From Neoarius graeffei (lineage: Eukaryota; Chordata; Actinopteri; Siluriformes; Ariidae): a stretch of DNA of 64,000 nucleotides. A program made the position numbers and the translations under genes. Position 1 is the first letter of the stretch, and each line of letters starts with the position of its first letter. The notes below the pieces were generated by a model, which had not been told where the DNA came from, searched no databases, and saw only the letters and a program-made list of their open reading frames with translations. The DNA lies in the NCBI RefSeq assembly GCF_027579695.1, contig NC_083579.1, positions 72,277,371-72,341,370 on the forward strand. The letters are read 5' to 3'. Below are positions 33,829 to 45,901 of the stretch, in pieces.

Positions 33829-34182
33829 GGGGTGGTGTAGAGGTTAGCACTGTTGCCTCACAGCAAGAAGGTCCTGGGTTCAAGCCCAGCGGCCAGCGAG
33901 GACCTTTCTGTGCAGAGTTTGCATGTTCTCCCCGTGTCTGCGTGGGTTTCCTCCGGGTGCTCTGGTTTCCCCCACAGTCCAAAGACATGCGGGTTAGGCT
34001 AATTGGTGGCTCTAAATTGACCGTAGGTGTGAATGGTTGTTTGTCTCTGTGTCAGCCCTGCAATAACCTGGCGACTTGTCCAGGGTGTACCCCGCCTTTC
34101 ACCCGTAGTCAGCTGGGATAGGCTCCAGCTTGCCTGCGACCCTGTAGAACAGGATAAAGCGGCTAGAGATAATGAGATGAGA
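33829..34182 (+). mobile_element. tRNA-derived SINE (copy i)
   Basis: Near full-length SINE whose tail meets the tail of copy j a few bases on. Confidence 0.9.
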
Positions 34183-34186
34183 TATA

Positions 34187-34539
34187 TATCCATCCATTAT
34201 CTACAGCCACTTATCCTGTTCTACAGGGTCGCAGGCAAGCTGGAGCCTATCCCAGCTGACTACAGGCAAAAGGTGGGGTACACCCTGGACAAGTCGCCAG
34301 GTCATCACAGGGCTGACATATAGACAACCATTCACACTCACATCTGCGGTCAATTTAGAGTCACCAGTTAACCTAATCTGCATGTCTTTGGACTGTGGGG
34401 GAAACCGGAGCAACCGGAGGAAGCCCATGCGGAGAATATGCAAACTCCACACAGAAAGGCCCTCACCAGCCACGGGGCTCGAACCCAGCCCTTCTTGCTG
34501 TGAGGCGACAGCGCTAACCACTACACCACCATGCCGCCC
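34187..34539 (-). mobile_element. tRNA-derived SINE (copy j)
   Basis: Near full-length SINE in the opposite orientation, tail-to-tail with copy i. Its head abuts the 3' end of the LINE at 34,541. Confidence 0.9.
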
Positions 34540-34540
34540 A

Positions 34541-37500
34541 TGGAGATTAGATCGAACTTTATTGATCCCTTTGGGAGGGTTCCCTCAGGGAAATTAAAAT
34601 TCCAGTAGCATCATTACAGGATAAACAGAGAATAGAAAATAGAGAAAATTTCTAGACAAATTAAATATTTACATATACAAAAAAAAAAAGTCCAGCAGGA
34701 GAGGTATTGCACATTTATATTGCACATTGTCCAGTATTGCTTTTTGTCAGGTTAGGCTACTGCTCCTTCCCATCCTCTGTCCCCTCTTACCCCTCCTCCC
34801 CCCAGAGAGGAGTTGTACAGTCTGATGGTGTGAGGGACAAAGGAGTTTTTAAGTCTGTTAGTCCTGCACTTGGGAAGGAGCATTCTGTCACTGAACTGGC
34901 TCCTCTGGTTGCTGATGACGGTGTGCAGAGGTGACTGGCATCGCCTATGATGTTCAGTAGTTTGTCCATAGTCCTCTTCTCTGCCACTGTCACCAGAGAG
35001 TCCAGCTTCATGCCGACCACAAAGCTGGCCCGCCTGATCAGTTTGTCCAGCCTGGATGTGTCCTTCTTGGATGTGCTGCCCCCCCAGCACACCACAGTGT
35101 AAAACAGGACACTGCAACCATGGGCTGATAGAACATCCACAGGAGTTTCCTGCAGATGTTAAAGGACCGCAGCCTCCTCAGGAAGTACAACCTGCTCTGT
35201 ACCTTCCTGTACAGGTGGTTGGTGTTGCAAGTCCAGTCCAGCTTGCTGTCCAGCCACAGCCCAAGGTACTTGTAGGAATCCACAGCCTCCACCTCGACTC
35301 CCTTGATCAGAACTGGTCGTGACCTTGGTCTTGACCTCCCAAAGTCAATGACCAGCTCCTTGGTCTTCAAGGTGTTGAGCTGCAGATGGTTCTTGTTGCA
35401 CCAAATGGCAAAGTCCCTCACCAGGCTCCTATGCTCCTTCTCTCTGTCATCCCTGATACACCCCACTATGGCTGTGTCATCAGCGAACTTCTGAATGTGA
35501 CAGCTCCGAGTTGTAGCAGAAGTCCACGGTGTACAGGGTGAAGAGAAGAGGGGCCAGCACTGTACCCTGGGGTGCTCCAGTGCTGCTAATCACAGTGTCA
35601 GATGTGATGTCCTTCAGCCTGATGTACTGCAGCCTATTGGTGAGGTAGCTGGAGATCCAGGTGACCAGGCAGGGGTCTACTCGCATCCTGTTCAGTTTGT
35701 CCTGAAGCATAAGGGGCTGGATGGTGTTGAAGGCACTCGAGAAGTCCAAGAAGAGGATCCTCACTGTGCCATTTCCCTTATCCAGATGCAAGTAGGCTCG
35801 GTGTAGCAGGTAGAGGATGGCATCTTCCACACCAACACCTGCCTGGTACACAAACTGCAGACAGTCCTGGGCGTGTTGCACCTGGGGCCTGAGGAGGCTG
35901 AGGAAGACCCGCTCCAATGTCTTCATCAGATGTGAAGTGAGTACCACCGGTTGGAAGTCGTTCAGCTCACTGGGCTAATTCTTCTTGGGAACTGGAATGA
36001 TGCATGATGTCTTCCAGAGGGTGGGCACTCTCCCCAGCTGCAGGCTGAGGTTGAAGATACGTTGGAGTGGTTCACCCAGTTCAGTAGCGCAGGTCTTCAA
36101 TAGTCAGGGACACACCTTGTCTGGGCCTGCTGCTTTCCTGGGGTGAAGCTTCCTCAGTTGACCTCTGACTTGGTCTGCAGTGATGCATGGAGGAGTCTGT
36201 GTTGAGGTGGGGGAGGAGGAGGAGGAGGAGGAGGAGGAGGGGGCTGCTGTGATGACTGGGGGGAGGTGTGTTGAGGGAAAAAGGAGAGATGGCTGCAGTG
36301 AGGGAAAGGGCGGGGGGGACGTGGACTGGTTGAACCGGTTGAAGAAGTCATTCAGCTCATTCACCCTCTCCACTGTCCCCCCTACAACTTTGGTCTTTGT
36401 GTTGTGGCCTGTGATGTTTTTCTCACCTTCCCAGACCTCCGTCATGCTGCTCTCCTTCAGCTTCTGCTCCACCTTTCTCCTGTAACTGTCCTTAGCTTCC
36501 CTCATGCAGCGTTTCACCTCCTGCTGTGCTGCTTTCATCGCCTCCCTATCCCTGCTCCTGAAGGCGGCCTTCTTCCTGTTGAGGACAGCTTTGACTTCCT
36601 GTGTTACCCATGGCTTATTATTAGGGTAACACCATATAGTCTTAGCGGGGGAGACTACATCTGCACAGAAGTTGAGGTAATCCATCAGACAGTGTGTCAG
36701 CCCCTCTATGTCCTCACAGTGTGGGCTAAGAAGCACATCCCAGTCCATGGTGTCATAACAGTCTCTGAGGGCATCTTCCATTTCAGGGGACCACCTCCTG
36801 ATGGAGCTAGTTGTTGCAGGCTGTCTTTGGACCAGGGGGGTGTACTTTGGCTGTAGACGAACCAGGTCAGACTTCCCTAGTGGGGGGAGGGGTTTGACTC
36901 TGTATGCATCCCTCACATTAGCATACAGCAAGTCAATTGTCCTGTTGTTCCTTGTTGGACAGTCCACAGCCTGGTAAAAAGCAGCCAAAGTAGAGTCCAA
37001 AGTAGCATGATTAAAGTCCCCAGAAATTATGATAAATGCCTCAGGGTGCTGTGTCTGCAGCCTTGCTGTGACAGAGTGAATCCTCTCATGTGCAGCAGCT
37101 GCGTCTGCCCTCAGAGGGATGTAAACACAGATGGTGATCACGTGACTGAACTCCCTTGGCAGATAATATGGCCACAGGCTAATGGCTAGCAGCTCCAAGT
37201 CTGGGCAACATAAGACTGTCTTTACAGAGATATGTCCCGGGTTACACCAGCAGTTGTTCACGTAGATGATGAGTCCCCCACCTTTGCTTTTCCCACATGC
37301 TTTAGCGTCTCTGTTGGCTCTCACAGCAGTGAATCCCCACAGGTCCATGTTAGCATCCGGTACAAGGTGTGTTAGCCATGTCTCTGTAAAAATAAACAAG
37401 CTGCTCTCATGGTAAATCCGCTGGTTGTTCAGTGCAGCTAGCTTGTCGACCTTGTTTGGCAGCGAGTTCACATTCCCCATGATAACGGAATAGGGAATGG

Positions 37501-37835
37501 ATGGTTTGCAGCACCGCCAGTTGTCCACTAGCCTAGCCTTTAGCTTAGCCCTGGCTTTGCAGCCCCTGGGTCTCCTCCTCAGCTCCACAGGGATGGGGTG
37601 TCGTATCCCAGCTTGTCCCATTGTTTTCAGGGCCAGCAGCTCCTCTCTCGAATAAGCGAGAAGACTGGCTCCTGGTTGCATGTTAAAGTTAAAAATATCC
37701 ATGGAATGTGAAGAAAAACTCACTATGTCTTCATAAGAAGAGCAAAAAAGTAAAAAAGTGGAAAAAACAGATTTAGAGAGCTAAAAACTACAGAGCTACT
37801 GGAGAGGCAGCCGTCTCCTACAGCACCAGATTCTA
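34541..37835 (-). mobile_element. APE-type LINE (CR1/L2/Rex1 group)
   Basis: A long minus-strand non-LTR retrotransposon. The 5' reading frame 36,104-37,723 (539 codons) holds the APE-type endonuclease: MGNVNSLPNKVDKL, FTETWL, SKGGGLIIYVN, IISGDFNHATLDS, RTIDLLYANV. The reverse transcriptase lies in other frames: LFLDFSSAFNTIQP and GAPQGTVLAPLLFTLYTVDF (35,480-35,947), then FADDTAIVGC and YKYLGLWLDSKLDW (35,038-35,470). A stop/frame change near 36,100, a frameshift just before FADD at about 35,478 and others near 35,090 make it dead. The 3' end GGGATCAATAAAGTTCGATC is typical of fish Rex1/L2-type LINEs. Confidence 0.88.
36211..36241 (+). repeat. (GGA)n microsatellite in the LINE
   Basis: GGA run giving a Ser/Pro-rich tract in the LINE protein. 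Confidence 0.9.
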
Positions 37836-37837
37836 TT

Positions 37838-37838
37838 C

Positions 37839-37897
<59 letters not shown>
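37838..37897. repeat. (TA)n microsatellite
   Basis: TA run of about 60 bases followed by CACACACATATATAT. It lies between two LINEs and may be the 3' tail of the RLE-type LINE. Confidence 0.95.
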
Positions 37898-37899
<2 letters not shown>

Positions 37900-37907
<8 letters not shown>

Positions 37908-38600
37908 TATATATCCCACTCGCCCTTCCTTCGGGCGGTATTTTTTTCCCTCGGGTCTTCTACCAGAGGCTCCAGGGAGTTTGAGAGTCCTGGGGTTCAC
38001 CGCACCAAGGACTCCTATCACCATGGGAACCACTGTTGTCTTCATCTTCCACATCTTTTCTAGTTCTTCTTTCAGCCCTTGATACAGCTTGAGCTTCTCA
38101 AGTTCCTTTTTCCTGATGTTATTGCCACTAGGTATTGCCATGTCTATCACCACAGCCTTGTTCACCCATTTGTCCATGACTACCATGTCTGGTTGGTTTG
38201 CCATTACCAGTCATTCTAAACCACCTTCAGAGGTGTGTCCCACTTTGACCATGGGACTTCCAGTCCATACTTGACACAGATGTTTCTGTACACTATGCCA
38301 GCCACTTGGTTATGGTGTTCCATGTACGCTCTTCCTGCTAGCATCTTACACCCTGCTGTTATGTACTGGATTGTCTTGGGGGCATCTTTGCACAGTCTGT
38401 ACCTGGGGTCCTGCCTCATGTGGTAGACCCCGGTGTGTATCGATCTTGTGCTTAGGGCCTGTTCTTGTGCAGCTATGATTAGTGCCTCTGTGCAGTCTTC
38501 CAGTCCCGCTTTATCCAGCCACTGGTAGGATTTTTCAATATCAACCACTTCTTCTATCTGCCAGTGGTACATCCCATGCAATGGTTCGTCTTTCATAGAT
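37900..38600 (-). mobile_element. RLE-type LINE, 3' fragment
   Basis: C-terminal end of a non-LTR element with a restriction-like endonuclease. Minus strand 38,216-38,596 reads MKDEPLHGMYHWQIEEVVDI ... CKDAPKTIQYITAGCKMLAG ... YMEHHNQVAGIVYRNICVKYGL; after a frame change 37,920-38,204 reads ANQPDMVVMDKWVNKAVVID (PD...D nuclease motif) and KKELEKLKLYQGLKEELEKM. The reverse transcriptase is absent. Its 5' break at MKD coincides with that of the stub at 25,057. Confidence 0.72.
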
Positions 38601-38604
38601 AGTC

Positions 38605-39700
38605 TGGGATAGAAAGAAATCAGCCCTAACCTTTACTTAATGCATGTTTTTTTTTTTATTTGTTACCTTGCCCGCGATGGAGTAAGCGGGGCAAGGTACT
38701 GTAATCGGTTTGTTTGTTTGTTTGTTTGTTTGTGTGTGTCTGTCTATTAACAATCTAGCGTCTAGACGGTTGCACCGATTAAGTTCAAATTTTCAGGGTA
38801 GGTGGGTAATGGTCCGTAGATTACCTGATTAAATTTTGGGGCTAATCAGGTCAAGGTGAAGGTCAAGGTCACCGGAAAGGTCAACCTTTCGGTCAAAATA
38901 ACATTTTCCATTATAACTCAAAAATGGTTGCCGATAGACAAATGTTTACTATTATGAGCATATTGGAACTCCCGTATGGCCTTTCATTTGGCACCATAAT
39001 CTTTGACCTTGAGTGCCCTTGAAAGGTCAAACTCAAGGTCACAGATTTTCAGGGGGCTGTAACTTGAAAACGGTTGATGGTAGACAGATATTTACCATTA
39101 TCAACTTTTAGAAAGTGCCATATGGGCTTTCATTTGGCACCATGACCTTTGACCTTGAATGACTTTGAAATGTCAAACTCAAGGTCATGGATTTTCATAG
39201 GACTATAACCTGGCAGCTGATGAGTGAGAAATATTACCATGATCAACATCTCATCTCATCTCATTATCTCTAGCCGCTTTATCCTTCTACAGGGTCGCAG
39301 GCAAGCTGGAGCCTATCCCAGCTGACTATGGGTGAAAGGCGGGGTACACCCTGGACAAATCGCCAGGTCATCACAGGGCTGACACATAGACACAGACAAC
39401 CATTCACACTCACATTCACACCTACAGTCAATTTAGAGTCACCAGTTAACCTAACCTGCATGTCTTTGGACTGTGGGGGAAACCGGAGCACCCGGAGGAA
39501 ACCCACATGGACACAGGGAGAACATGCAAACTGCACACAGAAAGGCCCTCGCCGGCCACAGGGCTCGAACCCAGACCTTCTTGCTGTGAGGCGACAGCGC
39601 TAACCACTACACCACTGTGCCGCCCCATGATCAACATATAGGTATAAAATAAGTGCTGCCAGGTGAGGTTTGTTTTGCCTGGCAACACTCATTTGTTTGT
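38605..39700 (-). repeat. composite interspersed repeat (copy 2, inverted)
   Basis: Reversed match of 23,655-25,056: the GGCAAGGTACTG/TTACCTTGCC piece, a (GTTT)n run at 38,707-38,733, and units with GGCACCATGACCTTTGACCT. It is interrupted by SINE copy k and ends near GTTTGTTTTGCCTGGCAACA. Confidence 0.68.
39249..39625 (-). mobile_element. tRNA-derived SINE (copy k)
   Basis: Full-length SINE with target repeats CATGATCAACAT on both sides. Confidence 0.92.
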
Positions 39701-40060
39701 TGTTCCTTTGCGCTTGAATGAATGAAGGAATGAACTGATTATTAAATTGCAAAAAGGGATGAATACATTGAGCAATTTCACCATGCAAATATTCTCTATA
39801 CCTTGGTATCTCAGAAGTTCCTTGTATGTATTGTCATTCATCTTGTATATTTATTCATTCATTTATTTAAGATTTGTAGTGAAAGCATTTTATTGAGCTA
39901 TACTTGTGCACACTGCAGTCTTACTGTAGACAAAGTCGTACTGAACAGTAATTATCCATATAAACCATGTTAATGCGACAATGTCTTTTAAAACATCAGA
40001 AAACCACTCAGCTGTTGTGGTTCGTATGGAGCTCAGAAAAGATGGTGAGAACTGATATTC

Positions 40061-40098
40061 AGTTTTTGTAATGAAGAAAGAGGCTTTGCTCTGTTGTG
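40061..40098 (-). other. V11 recombination signal, non-consensus heptamer
   Basis: Heptamer CACAACA (40092-40098), 22 bp spacer, nonamer ACAAAAACT (40061-40069). Confidence 0.75.
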
Positions 40099-40538
40099 TA
40101 ATATGCTGCACAGAAATAAACTCCACCACTCTCTGGTGTAATGTTTGTCAAGTTAAGTGAGCTGTAATATTCATGTGCTTTTCCACTGATTATGATTTTG
40201 TCTTTAAATTTTTGTTCTATGCTTCCATGTTCAGATACTAGATATCCCATGAAGGTTAATTCCTCATTGTGAGATTGTTTGTACCACAGAATGCGATCGT
40301 GGCCTTGAACATCATGGGAACATTTTATTTCCACCAAATCTCCTTGACTCCTGATGAGGCCATGAGGCGTTTGCTGAACAGTCTTTCCATTCAAGGAACC
40401 TGTAAAAAAAAGAGAGAGTTTTCATTAGAAAAGTAGCAAATGAGATTTTTAATTGATGAACAGAATATTAAGCAGTCTGATAATAGTACCTATGACAAAG
40501 AGCACTAAACTGGTTAGTTTGAGCAAAGCTTGAAACAT
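40099..40538 (-). CDS. TRAV: T-cell receptor alpha/delta V segment V11
   Basis: An intact V segment. Leader exon 40490-40538 (MFQALLKLTSLVLFVI), intron 90 bp, V exon 40099-40399. It reads SLNGKTVQQTPHGLIRSQGD, EIKCSHDV (Cys23), RILWYKQSHNEELTFMGY (Trp41) and TPESGGVYFCAAY (Cys104; GG replaces the usual DSA before VYFC). The heptamer is atypical (CACAACA). No stop or frameshift. Confidence 0.88.
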
Positions 40539-40931
40539 TGTGGTTAGACAGCAAGCTATGACAAAAATGGAATGAGTTCTGGTCTATAACGGTTTCTCTT
40601 ATCTATTGTGGCATACCATAATGCAGTGTGTAATTGAGTGGATACATGGAGGCATACTGCCCCCATCAGACAATAATCTGCTTCTTCAATTTGACAATTT
40701 TGCACTGAGTTGTAATATTTTGTATAGTAGAACCTTTTTAAAGTAGATGGAGTAGGGTGTGACCAACAGAGTTATTATAATTTCAAAATTGTCATTAGTT
40801 TTGATTTTTATTTTGTCTTTCAGCTTGTTTTTTTTTTAAGTTTAGTTTTACAAGTACATAAGTGTTCATAGTTTTTTTTTTTAGTTATTTTTGAGGAAAT
40901 GGCTAGTTTTTATTTAGTTTTTATTGAGTTA

Positions 40932-43123
40932 GGCCCTGTGTCCGAAATCCCCCTCTACTCACTATATAGGGAACTATATAGTGGGGACACCATTTTGTAG
41001 TGCTGTCCAAAACCTTAGTGAGGATTATTTACACCCTATATAGTGCTCTCAAAGTATCCCACAATGCATCATGAAAAATAGTGTACAACAATAGTCACTA
41101 ACCAAAGCAATACATCCCATCATGCATTGTGGTCGTGCTGAAAGAAATCAAATTAAAAGTCTCAAATTTGATTTAATAAAAGTCAGCGGCAAAGAAGAAA
41201 GTATTCAGCCTTGATTTAAAAGAACTGAAAGCTGCAGGTACTTTGTTTGTATTAATGTGGGAAATGCGCTCAGTATAATATGGATTTACAGTGGTGCTTG
41301 AAAGTTTGTGAACCCTTTAGAATTTTCGATATTTCTGCATAAATATGACTGAAAACATCATCAAATTTTCACACAAGTCCTAAAAGTAGATAAAGAGAAC
41401 CCAGTTAAACAAATGAGACAAAAATATTATACTTGGCCATTTATTTATTGAGGAAAATGATCCAATATTGCATATCGGTGAGTGCCAAAAGTATGTGAAC
41501 CTTTGCTTTCAGTATCTGGTGTGACCCCCTTGAACAGCAATAACTGCAACTAAATGTTTCCAGTAACTGGTGATCGGTCCTGCACACCGGCTTGGAGGAA
41601 TTTTAGCCCATTCCTCCATAAAGAACAGCTTCAACTCTGGGATGTTGGTGGGTTTCCTCACATGAACTGCTCACTTCAGGTCCTTCCACAACATTTCCAT
41701 TGGATTAAGGTCAGGACTTTGACTTAGCCATTCCAAAACATTAACATTATTCTTCTTTAACCATTCTTTGGTAGAATGACTTGTGTGCTTAGGGTCGTTG
41801 TCTTGCTGCATGACCCACCTTCTCTTGAGATTCAGTTCATGGACAGATGTCCTGACAGTTTCCTTTAGAATTTGCTGGTATAATTCACAATTCATTGTTC
41901 CATCAAGGATGGCAAGCCGTCCTGGCCCAGATGCAGCAAAACAGGCCCAAACCATGATACTACCACCACCATGTTTCACAGATGGGATAAGGTTCTTATG
42001 CTGGAATGCAGTGTTTTCCTTTCTCCAAACATAACACTTCTCATTTAAACCAAAAAGTTCTATTTTGGTCTCATCTGTCCACAAAACATTTTTCCAGTAG
42101 CCTTCTGGCTTGTCCACGTGATCTTTAGCAAACTGCAGATGAACAGCAATGTTCTTTTTGGAGAGCAGTGACTTTCTCCTTGCAACCCTGCCATGCACAC
42201 CATTGGTGTTCAGTGTTCTCCTGATGGTGGACTCATGAACATTAACATTAGCCAATGTGAGAGAGGCCTTCAGTTGCTTAGAAGTTACCCTGGGGTCCTT
42301 TGTGACCTCGCCGACTATTACACGCCTTGCTCTTGGAGTGATCTTTGTTGGTCAACCACTCCTGGGGAGGGTAACAATGGTCTTGAATTTCCTCCATTTG
42401 TACACAATCTGTCTGACTGTGGATTGGTGGAGTCCAAACTCTTTAGAGATGGTTTTGTAACCTTTTCCAGCCTGATGAGCATCAACAACGCTTTTTCTGA
42501 AGTCCTCAGAAATCTCCTTTGTTCGTGCCATGATACACTTCCACAAACATGTGTTGTGAAGATCAGACTTTGATAGATCCCTGTTCTTTAAATAAAACAG
42601 GGTACCCAATCACACCTGATTGTCATCCCATTGATTGAAAACACCTGACTCGAATTTCACCTTCAAATTAACTGCTATTCCTAGAGGTTCACATACTTTT
42701 GCCACTCACCGATATGTAATATTGGATCATTTTCCTCAATAAATAAATGGCCAAGTATAATATTTTTGTCTCATTTATTTAACTGGGTTCTCTTTATCTA
42801 CTTTCAGGACTTGTGTGAAAATCTGATGATGTTTTAGATCATATTTATGCAGAAATATAGAAAATTCTAAAGGGTTCACAAACTTTCAAGCACCACTGTA
42901 TCACAAAAATATATGCATGTATTTATAATTTTGAAAACCCACCAGCCGACTGATCTGGCACGTTTTAATTGTGCAACAGTAATGATGTATATACCGGCGA
43001 GACGGACTAGTGTCTGAAAGCGTTTTTTCACTTTACCAAAGAGCTCACTATATAGTCCTCTATATAGTAATTCCCTATATAGGGAGTAGTGAATGAGTGA
43101 GTGATTTCATACTGTACACAGGG
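40932..43123. mobile_element. Harbinger-like MITE carrying a Tc1 element
   Basis: Ends GGCCCTGTGTCCGAAATC...CACTATATAGGGAACTATAT and inverted CTATATAGGGAGTAGTGAAT...GTACACAGGG, flanked by TTA on both sides. Non-coding apart from the inserted Tc1 at 41,289-42,898. Confidence 0.7.
41289..42898 (-). mobile_element. Tc1-type transposon, full length, dead transposase
   Basis: Flanked by TA, with inverted repeats of about 210 bp (CAGTGGTGCTTGAAAGTTTG...) that each carry an inner GTATGTGAACC repeat, the IR/DR arrangement. The transposase runs from a Met at about 42,531 (MARTKEISEDFRKSVVDAHQ): helix-turn-helix, ESTIRRTLNTNGVHGR, then VLWTDETKI (D1), VMQQDNDPKHTS (D2) and SPDLNPMEMLWKD, where Met follows Pro and Glu is retained as E. 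Two premature TGA stops, after TLPRSG and after WKDLK, break it. Confidence 0.92.
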
Positions 43124-43334
43124 TTAGTTTTTTAGGTATTGCACAGGAAGCATCTTCTTCTTCTTTGGAGTTTTATGGCAATTGGCATTACTGCCACCTT
43201 CTAGGACTAGTCCATTACTGTCTCGATGGAGGAAACTAAAACAAAGTTGATTTTACTTGCAATTCTATTTCATTTTAGTTCATGTTGCATTGTTCACTGG
43301 ATTTTTTTTTTAATTATCATTTTTTGAAAACTGT

Positions 43335-43462
43335 TATTAGCTCATCCGGCCAACAGGCGATGCGCTTATGCAATCATATGTTGTCTGGCGTCCGTCTGGT
43401 GTCCATCTGGCATCGTCCACATTTCACGAAAATCTTCTCTCTCAATTCTTCACCAATTTTAA
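43335..43462 (+). repeat. interspersed repeat shared with 32.75 kb
   Basis: CATCCGGCCAACAGGCGATG ... TTCTTCACCAATTTT, the partner of 32,752-32,885. Confidence 0.6.
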
Positions 43463-43514
43463 TAGTGAAGTTTTCTGTGGATGTTTACTTCTGAACTGTG
43501 GGTGGTAGAAATGG

Positions 43515-44080
43515 GCAACTGGACTTGCTTGAAGATTCTTGAAAACGTTTCACCTCTCATCCGAAAGGCTTCCTTGGTTCTGTCTGACTAATAGGGAGTA
43601 TCAGATATTTATCCTCTCCTGGATCAGAGGAAGCCTTTCGGACGAGAGGTGAAACGTTTTCAAGAATCTTCAAGCAAGTCCAGTTGCCCATTTCTACCAC
43701 CCACAGTATGACCTGGATGATTGAGAATCTTCACAGACATGTTTACTTCTGAAATGTTCATGTCACATTTTCGGATGGAAGCTGTAACTGTAATGCAGTC
43801 CTTAATCTGGAGCGCTTTGCAGTTTTCCAGTTGCATGGCAAGATGCTTTTTTTGTCATTTTATTACCTTAAAGTGAATGTAATGTCCCTAAACCCCACTT
43901 TTTTCCATGTACAAAGCAACAATCATTATGCTGATTTGATTGACCATGTGTGTTCAAACCATAGCTGATCCAAAAGGCTATAAATTAATGGAAAATCAAT
44001 AAAATCAGCCGATTTTCACTGAATCTGTGGATTCTGATCCAGGAGAGGATAAATATCTGATACTCCCTATTAGTCAGACT
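43515..44080. mobile_element. Penelope-like tails in inverted arrangement
   Basis: A piece CTTGCTTGAAGATTCTTGAA... (43,523-43,571) is the near-perfect reverse complement of 43,630-43,679. The latter matches the Penelope tail at 7,060-7,115. A third piece at 44,033-44,079 is the reverse complement of 43,577-43,623 (GTCTGACTAATAGGGAGTAT...). Non-coding. Confidence 0.7.
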
Positions 44081-44159
44081 GAATCTGCCGAGACTGAACC
44101 AGAAGATCCTGAAGCGGTGCGTGATGTCACACGTGTAACAATCCTGGTCTCAGTTTTGT

Positions 44160-44397
44160 TCCCGTGCGCAGCAATGGTGAAACCAGTCTCGATATGGAAT
44201 CACGTTTTGGAGAGAATTCTGATCGTGATCGGGATTCTTATATGTCAGAAGAAGCAGCAGATGATTATCAAGGATATTGTGGAGTAAATGGTTCTTTTCG
44301 AGCCCCCAAGACGAGAAATAGATGCCAGTTCACGAAAGTCTTCCTCTGTAGCACGTGCGAGAGATGGATGCATAGAGAGACATGTGAAGAATGCGGT
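44160..44397 (+). other. cysteine-rich coding remnant, unrecognised
   Basis: An open stretch reading GESRFGENSDRD-type acidic sequence and then RCQFTKVFLCSTCERWMHRE, TCEECG. The Cys/His pattern recalls the Cys-rich C-terminus of transposases (piggyBac is one candidate), but the fit is weak. It is cut by the hAT-type element and its frame seems to resume at 50,170. Confidence 0.3.
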
Positions 44398-45901
44398 CAT
44401 GGGCGCCGACAGGGGGGGAAAGGTTAGAACAATTCTAGGGGCCCAGCACTGCCATGGGGCCCTTTAAGGGGCTGATAACATGCTTTTAATGATTTTAATA
44501 AGACTTTTGAAATAGCAACAATGCAATATGCCATCTGGTAAAATGAGCTAATTGAACAAGGTTGTCTATTTCTTGAGTTCTTCAACATATTGTCATTTAA
44601 CCCTCCCCCTTTTGCGAAATGGTACATGAAGCGCGATGCGTTAAATCTGTGTGCTGATCAGTGCAACGCTACTTGCTGCTGTGTCGCGGTGCAGCAGCCA
44701 GCCAGCCAGCAGTGGAGTGCGTACAGTCTATGATCGCTAAATATGAAGAGTGGCTGTCAAAAACGTAAAGAAAGGCAGCTGAAAGCTGAGAGGGACCGGA
44801 GAGGCAGGCAACTGGTCACTCAGTTTTTCCCAAAGAAAGGTAGCTATCGCTCACATGTGTGTTCAAAATATTAGCGAATGGTAAATGAACAGTATGAACA
44901 TGGTTGGATTAGCCTATCAAGAGAACACTTTTACAGTTTGTACAGTGACATTTTTTCCATTTTAATAACTGAACTGACTTGTGTGATAAACAAGATGAAA
45001 TATTATGTTATGCTGGTGCTAATAACTAGTGCTAATAACCAGTTTCATAACTAATGGGGTGCCCTAAATATGCACAGATTCAGCCTCAGGGGGACCTCCG
45101 CCCTACCAAACCACTGAACTCCCCTTTGGAAAAGGAGGTAAGCAGCAATACAACCCATAAATGCTTTAGGATTGAAGTTTTTAATGAGCGAGCGCCATAT
45201 ACAGTTTGCTAGATTAAAGTGTTGCTAATAATGGACACCAGTCAAGTGTTTGACATGGTTACATTTGGATTGGTTGATATTGCTGGTAAGAATCTATCTT
45301 GAATATTGAATATTTTATTGTTCATGGATATTTGAATATTTGCTTTGACAATAAATGAGTGCTGCCTAAAAGAAAGCATAAACTCTCAGTGGATTTCTTG
45401 CAGTGCATTATGTTGTATGAAATAACTGTTGCCTAGTTATTAATCAAGGCAGGAAATTGTGATTACTGATGTTTTCTGGAACTCTCTGGCACTGAAGTAG
45501 CCTATAAAGAATGTATATCTTGTAAATCCATACAGATACAGTGATGCATGCAAGTTGTGTCAACACATGAACGAATGAACTCCATACTAAGTAGCCCAAT
45601 TTTGCACACTTGAATGAAGAAGAGTTCAAAGCAGTGTGTTAAATAATGTTGGTTATGTTTATTTACAGTCAACTCAATAATAACTGCTGCATCATTCACC
45701 ATTTTATTTCCTTTTTTCTTTTTATGTATGGGCTTATATTGGCCTGAATTATGTCTGGGCTTATACTGCCATCTACTGGTCAAACAATATCAGGGATGAG
45801 AGTTTTCCACTCTTTGGCGGAATTCCGCTTTTTTTCAGTCAAAATGGACCTTTTTTATATTGTTGCAAATCCGTTGAGAAAATTTTAGGGGGGTAGGGTA
45901 T

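Noticed and set aside
36154-36351. Proline-rich small protein
   Set aside because: Shadow frame of the (GGA)n tract in the LINE.
33428-38204. Tyr/Ile repeat proteins (IYIYIY)
   Set aside because: They are translations of (TA)n microsatellites.
7025-43735. Hammerhead ribozyme in the Penelope tails (GGATGAGAGGTGAAAC)
   Set aside because: Core-like blocks exist, but the essential U after the first C is G and no stem II can form.
44027-44427. A host gene with a Cys-rich domain
   Set aside because: Kept only as a low-confidence remnant: it starts in Penelope tail sequence and is cut by a transposon.
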